From Thalassobius sp049116315 (GTDB lineage: Bacteria; Pseudomonadota; Alphaproteobacteria; Rhodobacterales; Rhodobacteraceae), in assembly GCA_049116315.1 (NCBI GenBank), contig JAGDZD010000001.1, forward strand, positions 299,906 to 363,905: DNA of 64,000 nucleotides, in the 5' to 3' direction. The notes under the pieces were generated by a model, which was given only the letters and a program-made list of their open reading frames with translations, was not told where the DNA came from and did not search any database. The position numbers and the translations under genes were made by a program. This document shows positions 8,537 to 17,989 of the stretch, in pieces (positions within the stretch are counted from its first letter, which is position 1; each line of letters begins with the position of its first letter).

Positions 8537-10211
8537 ACGCATCGTTGTTGTTGGCGGGTATGGTGTTTTTGGTGGGATTCTTGCGCAGTCCCTTGGCCGC
8601 GATGCAAACAACGAGGTTTTGGTGGCTGGGCGCTCTTTGGCAAAGGCCACTGATTTCTGTGTCGGAACCCCCTGCCACCCAATCGCATTGGATCTGACGG
8701 CACAGGATCTTGAGGCGCGGCTTGCAGCGCTGGCCCCTCAGATCGTGATTGATGCCGCTGGGCCGTTTCAATCCTATGCAAACGCGTCTTATGCCTTGGC
8801 GCGGGGCGCTTTGGCCGCCGGGGCACACTATATTGATTTGTCCGATGATGCGGCGTTTTCTGCCGGCATTTCCACACTTGATGCGCAAGCACAGGCCGCC
8901 GGGCTGTGTGTGATCTCTGGGGCGTCAAGCGTGCCGGGGCTTTCTTCGGCGGCAGTGTCGGGTCTGACCAAAGATGGTGCAGAGATCACGCGTATCGAAA
9001 CGGTGATTTTGCCCGGAAACCGGGCGCCACGGGGATTGTCCGTGATCCGCGCGATCTTGGCACAGGCTGGCAAGCCGATTGGCATAACCCAAGCGGGTCA
9101 GAGCAGTCAGGTGCTTGGCTGGTCGGCCCCGCGCCGACAAACAATTCGGGTGGGGCAGGGCAAAGATTTGTCTGGGCGCTGGGCGTCCTATATTGGTGCC
9201 CCAGATTTGGATCTGTTTGCTGCACATTTTGGTGCCAAAACGGTGCGGTTTCGCGCAGGTCTAGAATTGCCGGTGATGCATCTTGGGTTGTGGGCGCTGA
9301 GCCTGTTGGTGCGCTGGAAGGTGCTTGCTTCGCTCGAACCGTTCGCCAAAAGTCTTCGCCGGGTGGCGCAATGGCTTGAACCCTTTGGCTCTGATCGAGG
9401 GGCAATGGAGGTGAGCGTTCTGTGTCAAACCACAGAGACAAGCTTTGAATCCCGCACATGGGCGATTGTGGCCGAAGCCGGAGACGGGCCCAATATCCCG
9501 ACCCTAGCGGCTCAAATTCTGTGTCACAGCGTTATGGATGGAACGGTGTCGGCTGGTGCGCGGCCCTGTCTCAGCCTGTTTGATCTTACAGACGTCGAAG
9601 CCGCCGCAGGGCATCTATCGGTGGCCTTTGCCACGCATTCACAGCCGGAAACACCTCTGTTCCGTCAGGCGCTCGGCCCAGCGTATGATCAATTGCCCAA
9701 GCCCGTCCAACAGATGCACAGCAACATGGATGTGGTGCATTGGCAGGGCGACGCGACGGTGGAAACGGGAAACAGCTGGCTGGCCAGATTGGCGCGGCGG
9801 CTTGTTGGGTTTCCAGAGCAAAGCGACGGTATTCCGGTCAGCGTGACCATGCGACGTGACGCAGATGCTGAGATTTGGGAACGCCGGTTCGGTGCGCAAA
9901 AATTTCACTCGGTTTTAACCCTTGGCACCACAGAGGCACCCACTGGGGTATTTGAGCGATTTGGCCCTATGCGGTTCCTGATTGCTTTGTCTGTAACGCC
10001 GCAGGGATTGGCGTTTCCAGTCAAAAAGGGGTGGTTCCTTGGGGTGCCCATGCCACGGTTTTTGCTGCCCAAAAGCAGCTCGATAGAAAGCGAAAAGGAC
10101 GGCGATTTTCATTTTGACGTTGCACTGTCCTTGCCATTTGTTGGCCTGATGGTGCGCTATGTGGGGACATTGACGCCGTCCCCTATGCCTGACCCATCGG
10201 GGGATCGATAG
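8529..10211 (+). CDS. Saccharopine-dehydrogenase-like protein with C-terminal DUF4166-type domain
   Basis: 560 residues from a TTG start that overlaps the DCC gene by 8 bases. Residues 4-20 (RIVVVGGYGVFGGILAQSL) are a Rossmann nucleotide-binding motif, followed by DAAGPFQSYANASYALARGALAAGAHYIDLSDD, typical of saccharopine-dehydrogenase-like reductases. The C-terminal about 190 residues (from roughly residue 370) look like the DUF4166 domain often fused to this fold. Members are not known to make saccharopine; the function is unassigned. It probably forms a two-gene unit with the DCC protein and ends at a hairpin terminator at 10412-10434. Confidence 0.78.
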   Translation: MTKRIVVVGGYGVFGGILAQSLGRDANNEVLVAGRSLAKATDFCVGTPCHPIALDLTAQDLEARLAALAPQIVIDAAGPFQSYANASYALARGALAAGAHYIDLSDDAAFSAGISTLDAQAQAAGLCVISGASSVPGLSSAAVSGLTKDGAEITRIETVILPGNRAPRGLSVIRAILAQAGKPIGITQAGQSSQVLGWSAPRRQTIRVGQGKDLSGRWASYIGAPDLDLFAAHFGAKTVRFRAGLELPVMHLGLWALSLLVRWKVLASLEPFAKSLRRVAQWLEPFGSDRGAMEVSVLCQTTETSFESRTWAIVAEAGDGPNIPTLAAQILCHSVMDGTVSAGARPCLSLFDLTDVEAAAGHLSVAFATHSQPETPLFRQALGPAYDQLPKPVQQMHSNMDVVHWQGDATVETGNSWLARLARRLVGFPEQSDGIPVSVTMRRDADAEIWERRFGAQKFHSVLTLGTTEAPTGVFERFGPMRFLIALSVTPQGLAFPVKKGWFLGVPMPRFLLPKSSSIESEKDGDFHFDVALSLPFVGLMVRYVGTLTPSPMPDPSGDR

Positions 10212-10599
10212 TCGGTTCACCCCAGTCGGCCGCCGCACCTACGTCTTGGCAAAATAGGGCAGCTCTACTTGTCCGCAAACACGCGGTAGCTACAGCAGGC
10301 CACAGCCATTGAATTGGGTGGGTTTAAGGGCAAGAGCTAATTGGTTGATTCGAAAGCCCAGATTACAAATGGGCGTCGAAACCACCGGAAATTCAAGATT
10401 TCAGGGTCCTTAAGGCGGGAAAACCGCCGTTTTTGCCAATGAACTCAAAATATCTTGCCTTTTTCTGGGCGGGGGCCTACCTAACTTCTGCGACGTTACC
10501 ACTATCGGCCAAACTGCTCCTTTCGGCTCAGTCTTTCGATCTTGCACTGACTTAGCCGACCTGCCGCATTTCGTGGGCAGTATTAAAAGGAATATTACG
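10212..10599 (+). other. Intergenic region: terminator and long leader of the cold-shock gene
   Basis: 388 bases without a convincing gene. It contains the terminator at 10412-10434 and then about 160 bases leading to the cold-shock start, ending in AAAAGGA nine bases before the ATG. Long structured leaders are typical of cspA-type genes, but I cannot identify a specific thermosensor fold here. Confidence 0.5.
10412..10434 (+). terminator. Rho-independent terminator
   Basis: GGCGG-GAAAA-CCGCC followed by GTTTTT, about 200 bases downstream of the DUF4166-type gene and upstream of the cold-shock gene leader. Confidence 0.65.
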
Positions 10600-10806
10600 A
10601 TGGCAAATGGTACCGTCAAATGGTTCAACACAACTAAAGGCTACGGCTTTATCGCGCCTGACAATGGCGGCAAAGACGTGTTTGTACACATCTCTGCTGT
10701 TGAGCGCGCCGGCCTGACCGGTCTGGCCGACAACCAGAAAGTTACTTTCGAAATCGAACCAGGTCGTGACGGTCGCGAGAGCGCGATGAACATCGAACTG
10801 GCCTAA
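10600..10806 (+). CDS. cspA: Cold-shock-domain protein (CspA family)
   Basis: 68 residues from the ATG at 10600. The single OB-fold cold-shock domain covers the whole protein, with RNP-1 (KGYGFIAP) and RNP-2 (DVFVHIS) in the right positions after the GTVKWFN start. It binds single-stranded RNA/DNA and melts secondary structure. The start is set by AAAAGGA upstream and the family length of about 68-70. An upstream in-frame ATG at 10573 would precede that ribosome-binding site. The gene is followed by a strong terminator shared with the convergent oxyR. Confidence 0.95.
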   Translation: MANGTVKWFNTTKGYGFIAPDNGGKDVFVHISAVERAGLTGLADNQKVTFEIEPGRDGRESAMNIELA

Positions 10807-10841
10807 GCTTTTCCCGTAAGGGAGCTTAGTCGACGAATAAG

Positions 10842-10872
10842 AAGGGCGTATCGGTTGCGATGCGCCCTTTTT
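10842..10872. terminator. Bidirectional terminator between csp gene and oxyR
   Basis: AAGGGCG..ATCG pairs with CGAT..CGCCCTT, followed on the plus strand by a T-run; a second smaller stem (TAAGCT/AGCTTA) lies just before it at 10804-10829. It separates convergent genes. Confidence 0.75.
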
Positions 10873-10876
10873 GTAT

Positions 10877-11797
10877 TCACGCCGGGTCCTGTGCAGAGGC
10901 GGCTTTGGCGCCATGGGCAGAGCGGCGCACAACTTCGGCAATTTGCCCGAGCTGTTTGGCCAGTGGGTTTGTCTTGCTCCAGACCATCCCAATGGTGCGC
11001 GAGGGGCGCGGTTCTGCAAAGCGTGACACCGCGACATTGGCAGCGCGTGTCTCAATGGAAACAGCCATCTCGGGGATCAAGGTCACCCCGATGCCCGCAC
11101 TCACCATCTGTACCAAGGTCGACAGCGAGCTGCCGTCCATCAATTCCCGCGGAGCAGAAGCGCCAAGTTGGCAAAACGACAGGGCCTGATCGCGAAAACA
11201 ATGCCCCTCTTCAAGTAAGAGCAGACGCATTTCGCGCAGGCTTTCTGCGCTGGGCGTGGGTTTGTGGGCGTCAGATCCAGGGCGCACCAGTATGAACTCT
11301 TCTTCAAACAGCGGAGTTTCAGCCAAAAAGGGTTCTGAGATTGGTAGCGCCACGATGGCTGTGTCCAACTTGCCCTCTTTAAGCTCTTGAATCAGACGCG
11401 GTGTGATCGTCTCGCGCATGCGGATTTCCAGTTTGGGATTGTAAGCTGCCAGATCCGTGACGATGCGCGGCAAGAGATAGGGCGCAATGGTGGGGATGAC
11501 ACCGATGCGAAACTGGCCCACCAGGCGGTCCTTTGAGGCACGCGCCAAATCACCCAACTCGTCCATTGCGCGCAGAATTTCACGCACCCTTAACGCAAAC
11601 TCTTCTCCAAAGCTGGTCAGACGGACCTGACGGGCACTGCGTTCAAACAGGCCAACCCCCAAGGTTTCTTCTAGTTCTTTGATCTGGACCGAAAGCGCGG
11701 GTTGCGAAATCGAGCAGGCGTCGGCGGCGCGCCCAAAATGTGCGTGTTGGGCCAGGGCTTCGAAATAGCGGAGTTGTCGCAGGGAAATATTGATCAT
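10877..11797 (-). CDS. oxyR: Hydrogen-peroxide-sensing LysR regulator OxyR
   Basis: 306 residues. The N-terminal helix-turn-helix (AADACSISQPALSVQIKELEETLGVGLFER) is LysR-type. The decisive feature is C200 and C209 in EEGHCFRDQALSFCQ, which matches the redox-active cysteine pair of E. coli OxyR (C199/C208) with the same spacing and surrounding residues. It is divergently transcribed from katG, the classic OxyR target. It should activate katG on peroxide exposure through disulfide formation. Confidence 0.95.
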   Translation of the reverse strand: MINISLRQLRYFEALAQHAHFGRAADACSISQPALSVQIKELEETLGVGLFERSARQVRLTSFGEEFALRVREILRAMDELGDLARASKDRLVGQFRIGVIPTIAPYLLPRIVTDLAAYNPKLEIRMRETITPRLIQELKEGKLDTAIVALPISEPFLAETPLFEEEFILVRPGSDAHKPTPSAESLREMRLLLLEEGHCFRDQALSFCQLGASAPRELMDGSSLSTLVQMVSAGIGVTLIPEMAVSIETRAANVAVSRFAEPRPSRTIGMVWSKTNPLAKQLGQIAEVVRRSAHGAKAASAQDPA

Positions 11798-11991
11798 AGT
11801 TTTTTCTTATCGCGACGATCAGTTAATGCAACTTAATTTTATCGCTATGCTTTGTTAGGCTGAGTCGAACGCCAGAGAAGGCCTGCACGTGTTGTCTCAA
11901 ATCTTTGACTTTTCAAGGAGTTGATACTGAAAACACGCGCAGATCGTTTTGACACACCTACGAGCCAATTCAGCATTGAACGGAGAGCAAA
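11798..11991. promoter_or_regulatory. Divergent oxyR-katG control region
   Basis: 194 bases between the two start codons. It contains a short palindrome ATCG-CGA-CGAT at 11809-11819 next to the oxyR start and an AT-rich stretch up to about 11850, the expected place for OxyR binding. I cannot place an exact OxyR box. GGAGAGC precedes katG. Confidence 0.45.
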
Positions 11992-14181
<2,190 letters not shown>

Positions 14182-14188
14182 GGGAAAT

Positions 14189-14213
14189 TGGCGCGTCCTT
14201 ATCGGGCGCGCCA
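14189..14213 (+). terminator. Stem-loop downstream of katG
   Basis: Perfect TGGCGCG / CGCGCCA stem with an 11-base loop eight bases after the katG stop. No T-run follows, so termination is likely but not certain. Confidence 0.45.
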
Positions 14214-14254
14214 TCCGTCAATTAGGGGCAGTGCCACCGGCGTGATCCCCCTAA

Positions 14255-14605
14255 TCAATCATCTAGAACGCGGCCAAGAGCTTTCTTCGCAGCCGTTACT
14301 CTCTTCTTCAGAGCTGCCATTTCCAGCTCGATGGTCGATAGGTCATTCATTGCTTCTTCGACATCGGTTCCGTTCAAGAGAGCCGGCATGCGAGCAATGC
14401 TCTCGACATCCCCTCCTGTGACACCTCCATCGCGTCCTTGGAGGATGCCAAGGCGGTGCTTACAGGCTGTCCGCTTCTGCCCTGCAGGACAAGTGCAGGT
14501 GCACGTTAGGTTTGATCCTTCTCGTGCAACGCACACATGGTAGATTTCCCCGGTGGATGATGAAGCTACCTCAAAAGAAAACTGTTCTGTCATCGATTTT
14601 TCCAT
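14255..14605 (-). CDS. Small SWIM zinc-finger protein
   Basis: 116 residues. The C-x-C-x(8)-C-x-H arrangement (CTCPAGQKRTACKH) in the middle is the SWIM zinc-finger signature, a module for protein or nucleic-acid binding. Upstream lies a strand-rich segment (FSFEVASSSTGEIYHVCVAREG) and downstream a predicted coiled-coil helix (LSTIELEMAALKKRVTAAKKAL). An alternative ATG four codons later is possible. It runs against the 3' end of katG. No partner gene is nearby; function unknown. Confidence 0.75.
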   Translation of the reverse strand: MEKSMTEQFSFEVASSSTGEIYHVCVAREGSNLTCTCTCPAGQKRTACKHRLGILQGRDGGVTGGDVESIARMPALLNGTDVEEAMNDLSTIELEMAALKKRVTAAKKALGRVLDD

Positions 14606-15543
14606 TCCTAATCATTTGCTGAATATGAATAACTCACTTCCCTCAATGGGTGAAAACTACTTTTGTATTCAACTGAAAGTCATTGGAAATATCTTCGACT
14701 GATCTTTTGGAAACAGGTCAAATGTTTACTGAAATAAATAAGGTCGGCTGCAAAACGGCCAGCTGACTATCTCATCAAAATTTCGCATCTGGCGCTGGGC
14801 ATTTTGGGCGCCCCTTTGTCGTTTTTCGCCGCTCTAGACGCCGATTGAAAAGGTGTGCCAGATCATAAAAATGATGAACACCACGATGAAAATAGCAACG
14901 ATCTTGGGCAAATGAGCTTTCATCGCGATGCACTCCAATATTCAAATTCAGATGTCAGATTTGTCGCATACCAAAGTTCTAAAATCACGCTTTTAGTTAT
15001 GCAAATCGTTGAATCGTTTAGGGAATTCGTCTGCGCCGATCGGTCTAGTTCGATCGTACCAAAGTCGTCGACCATCTAGGCGGGTTGTTGGCGGGAAATA
15101 CGTCGAAATTGCCCGAATTTTTCATCAAAACCGATCGCAGAGGCTGGGGGCAGCCTAATCCAGCTGTGGATGAAATTGCCTCTTATCCGAGGAAACAGCC
15201 CCGAAATACACGCGCCAAAGGTGAATTTACATACTTTGGGGTATGTTTGAATCAATCGGATGTATGCCGTGCCTGAACAATTCGAACAGAAGGTTAAAAT
15301 CTCTGGGAATGGGTCGTTTTCTTAGTCACAGCGCTTCTTGCGCCCAGTGTCTAACTAGTTTGGGTTTTTGTTCCGATGTTCCAGTTCAATCAAATCGTAA
15401 GGTTCCGGTCCTCTTCCCAAGCGGTGGGTCCTCGGTCGCGAAGTGCAACAGTAACAAGTCCTGATCCAGGAGGCGGCTGAGCACTTAACGTCCCGTCCCC
15501 CTAACCCACCACTCATTTGAATATCTCCAAGAAGGACCGCAAA
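14606..15543. other. Long intergenic region upstream of the chemotaxis cluster
   Basis: 938 bases, richer in A+T than its surroundings. The only coding candidate I support is the 29-codon membrane peptide at 14834-14923. Other short frames here lack ribosome-binding sites and protein-like composition. The right part presumably carries the mcp/che promoter, with AAGGA directly before the mcp start; I could not assign the sigma factor. Confidence 0.5.
14834..14923 (-). CDS. Possible 29-residue single-span membrane protein
   Basis: A short frame from ATG 14923 encodes MKAHLPKIVA, a hydrophobic stretch IFIVVFIIFMIW, and ends HTFSIGV. It therefore has a positively charged start, one transmembrane helix and a polar end, the usual layout of bacterial small membrane proteins. 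TTGGAG lies nine bases upstream. It is too short for statistical support and no neighbour indicates a role. Confidence 0.35.
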   Translation of the reverse strand: MKAHLPKIVAIFIVVFIIFMIWHTFSIGV

Positions 15544-17169
15544 ATGCGCTTTACCCTGAAAACAAGGCTGGCATTGACCTTCACTGCCGTGTTCTTGATC
15601 TTCGCTGGCAGCCTGTTTGTTGCCATCAAAGCTTTAGAAGATGCGAACAAGTCGCTGCACCAAGTGGCTGACGTCGAAGCCAGCAAACTGCTCTATGTGA
15701 ACCAGATCTATATTCTGGGCCAAGGCATCCGCCTTGATGTGGCGAACATCCTGATTGGATGGTCCGGCGGCAATGACGATCCAGAGCGTATTCCGAACCT
15801 GCAAGCGGGTATGGAAAAGAAATATGCCATTCTCGAAACCGTTATCGGGGATCTGATGAAGCTGGCGACGCCAGAGGAAAAGAAAATGCTTGCCGAAATG
15901 AGCATGCATCTGAACGATTTCCGCGAGTACAACATCAGCGCGATCAATTTCGAATTGGCCGGTATGCCATTGGCGAACGAAATTTATCACCACCAGTCGC
16001 AAGTCTCGATCAAAGCGGCCGGTGAAATTGCCGACAAAATTCAAGCTTTATACGCCGATAACCTTGCGGGTTCCGTCGACGTGACCGAAACGCAGTTCGT
16101 CGAAACACGCTTTAACCTGCTTGTCGCAACGGCCGTTGCAACGCTGGTTGTTGTTCTATCGGCTATCTTCATTGTTCGCAGCCTGTCCAAAGGTCTGAAC
16201 CGTTCGATCGCATTGGCCCGTCAAGTGGCTGGTGGGGATCTGCGTACCACTGCAAATGTGCATGGCAACAACGAGATTTCGGATTTGCTGAATGCGCAAA
16301 ATGACATGGTCATCAAGCTGCGCGATACGGTGCAAAACGTTTCTTCTGCGGTCAGCAACCTGGCAGCAGGTGCAAACGAGATGGCAGGCACATCGGAATC
16401 TCTGTCCGAAGGCGCAAGCGTTCAGGCCGGATCTACCGAAGAAGTGTCTGCCGCGGTTGAAGAGATGTCTGCAAACATCTCTGCCAGCTCGGATAACGCG
16501 ACAACAACCGAAGAAATGGCCAGCAAAGCCGCCAATGACGCCTTGGTCTCTGGTGGTGCCGTGTCCGAAGCTGTGACGGCGATGAAAACGATTGGCGAGC
16601 GTATCAACGTTCTGCAAGAAATCGCCCGTCAGACCGACCTGTTGGCTCTGAACGCTGCGGTCGAAGCGGCCCGAGCGGGTGAGCATGGTCGTGGATTTGC
16701 GGTTGTTGCCTCTGAGGTGCGCAAGCTGGCTGAAAACAGTCAGAAAGCTGCGGCGGAAATCTCTGCTCTGTCCACTGAAACAGTCCAGTCCGCCACCAAA
16801 GCCGGTGACATGCTTCAGGATCTGGTGCCGAACATCGAAAAGACCTCTTCTTTGGTCAGCGATATTTCGGCGGCGTCTCGTGAGCTGGCGATCGGGTCGA
16901 CCCAGATCAACGACTCGGTTCAGCGTCTGGATCACGTGACCCAGGAAAACACTGCAGCCTCAGAAGAGCTGTCGAGCGCGGCAACTCAGCTGTCGAGCCA
17001 AGCAGAGCAACTGGCCGAAGTGATTTCCTTCTTCCGTGTTGAAGGCGGGGATGTCGATGAAGCGCCGACCTTTGTTGTTGCGGAAGACGACAGCGATGAC
17101 GGCGACGACCTGTTCAAGGGAATGGGCGAAGCCGACGATGACGACACCGACTTCCAGTTGGCATCCTAA
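15544..17169 (+). CDS. Methyl-accepting chemotaxis protein
   Basis: 541 residues from the ATG at 15544 (AAGGA eight bases upstream; an earlier TTG would add nine residues before the membrane anchor). TM1 is about residues 8-27, a periplasmic four-helix-bundle-type sensor follows, TM2 is about 190-212, then HAMP and a cytoplasmic signalling domain with the conserved hairpin tip (RQTDLLALNAAVEAARAGEHGRG, given here in part, near 360-385). The tail is strongly acidic (many Asp, residues about 510-535) and lacks a CheR-tethering pentapeptide. It is the first gene of the che cluster and probably feeds CheA directly. Confidence 0.95.
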   Translation: MRFTLKTRLALTFTAVFLIFAGSLFVAIKALEDANKSLHQVADVEASKLLYVNQIYILGQGIRLDVANILIGWSGGNDDPERIPNLQAGMEKKYAILETVIGDLMKLATPEEKKMLAEMSMHLNDFREYNISAINFELAGMPLANEIYHHQSQVSIKAAGEIADKIQALYADNLAGSVDVTETQFVETRFNLLVATAVATLVVVLSAIFIVRSLSKGLNRSIALARQVAGGDLRTTANVHGNNEISDLLNAQNDMVIKLRDTVQNVSSAVSNLAAGANEMAGTSESLSEGASVQAGSTEEVSAAVEEMSANISASSDNATTTEEMASKAANDALVSGGAVSEAVTAMKTIGERINVLQEIARQTDLLALNAAVEAARAGEHGRGFAVVASEVRKLAENSQKAAAEISALSTETVQSATKAGDMLQDLVPNIEKTSSLVSDISAASRELAIGSTQINDSVQRLDHVTQENTAASEELSSAATQLSSQAEQLAEVISFFRVEGGDVDEAPTFVVAEDDSDDGDDLFKGMGEADDDDTDFQLAS

Positions 17170-17176
17170 AGACTTG

Positions 17177-17229
17177 GTCTCGGCGGTTTCTTCCGCCGGG
17201 ACTTTCGCCCTGAGCGCCAAATCTGGCGC
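17177..17229 (+). promoter_or_regulatory. Tandem intercistronic hairpins between mcp and the STAS-like gene
   Basis: Two stem-loops in the 129-base gap: GTCTCGGCGG paired with CCGCCGGGAC (one T-G wobble, 6-base loop) at 17177-17202, and GCGCCA-AATC-TGGCGC at 17214-17229. No U-run follows. They could protect the mcp message or partly terminate it, lowering expression of the downstream genes. Confidence 0.5.
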
Positions 17230-17298
17230 CACGTAACCAGTGACCACCATCTTGCGGATTTCCCCATGGGACCGCGCCGCACAGCAAGGGAATTTAAA

Positions 17299-17595
17299 AT
17301 GTCTGAGACAGCTCTGAAGATCGCTCTGGACAGCACCAGCACATTCGAAGTGCTCCGACCGATCCGGGATGAATTGGCGGGGGCCGACGGGGACTCGCAG
17401 TTCAAAATTGAGCCCGAGCTGGCCGAAGATACGCCGCAAACAGTGCTGTTTGCTTTGGGCCAAATCCTCTGCGCCGCCGCGAACGAGGGCCGTATCGCCC
17501 CAGCCGTAATCACCGAATTTTCCGAAAATAATGACGTCTTTGGCGCGATGTTTGCCCGTACTGGGTTCGAAAACATGCTGCCAGACGCCGCTTAA
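17299..17595 (+). CDS. Small STAS-like protein of the chemotaxis operon
   Basis: 98 residues from ATG 17299. No catalytic motif is visible. The order strand-helix-strand-helix and the C-terminal VFGAMFARTGFENML helix resemble STAS/anti-anti-sigma-type proteins, where an equivalent LTGL-type helix ends the domain. A canonical phosphorylatable D-S/T motif is not clear; DTPQTVLF near residues 44-51 is at about the right place. It lies 28 bases before cheY, so a chemotaxis role is inferred from position. It could also be an unrelated small alpha/beta protein. Confidence 0.6.
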   Translation: MSETALKIALDSTSTFEVLRPIRDELAGADGDSQFKIEPELAEDTPQTVLFALGQILCAAANEGRIAPAVITEFSENNDVFGAMFARTGFENMLPDAA

Positions 17596-17623
17596 GCCAC
17601 ACTTTGCAGAAGGTTGAATTGAA

Positions 17624-17989
17624 ATGAGTAAAGAGATCCTGATTATCGACGATTCGCCATCCGTTCGACGAATGGTGGCCATGACCTTGCAAGGCGAAGG
17701 GTATGATGTGACCCAGTGTGAAGACGGTGCCGAAGGTCTGGAAACAGCCAAAGGCAAACGTTTTGACATGGTCATCACCGACCAAAATATGCCGAACATG
17801 ACAGGGTTGGAATTCATCCAAGCCTATCGCGATGACCCTTCTTCAAGCGGTGTGCCCATCATTTTCCTCTCCACGGAAAGCGAAGGCAATCTGAAAGAGC
17901 AAGCGCGCTCCGCCGGTGCTTTGGGCTGGGTGATGAAACCGTTTGAACAGGCCAAGTTGCTGGCCGTTGTTAAGAAGGTGGTTGGTTAA
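17624..17989 (+). CDS. cheY: Chemotaxis response regulator CheY
   Basis: 121 residues, a stand-alone receiver domain. The acidic pocket D9/D10, phospho-acceptor D53 (VITDQNMPNMTG), T84 and K105 (VMKPFE) are all present. CheA phosphorylates it, and CheY-P then binds the flagellar switch. It is the only single-domain CheY in this cluster and overlaps cheA by one base (TAATG). Confidence 0.95.
   Translation: MSKEILIIDDSPSVRRMVAMTLQGEGYDVTQCEDGAEGLETAKGKRFDMVITDQNMPNMTGLEFIQAYRDDPSSSGVPIIFLSTESEGNLKEQARSAGALGWVMKPFEQAKLLAVVKKVVG

Noticed and set aside
15085..15464. Short plus-strand frames upstream of mcp
   Set aside because: No ribosome-binding sites, composition not protein-like, and mutually overlapping in different frames.
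16156..16935. 259-codon minus-strand frame inside the mcp gene
   Set aside because: Shadow of the heptad-repeat MCP signalling domain; no start signal.
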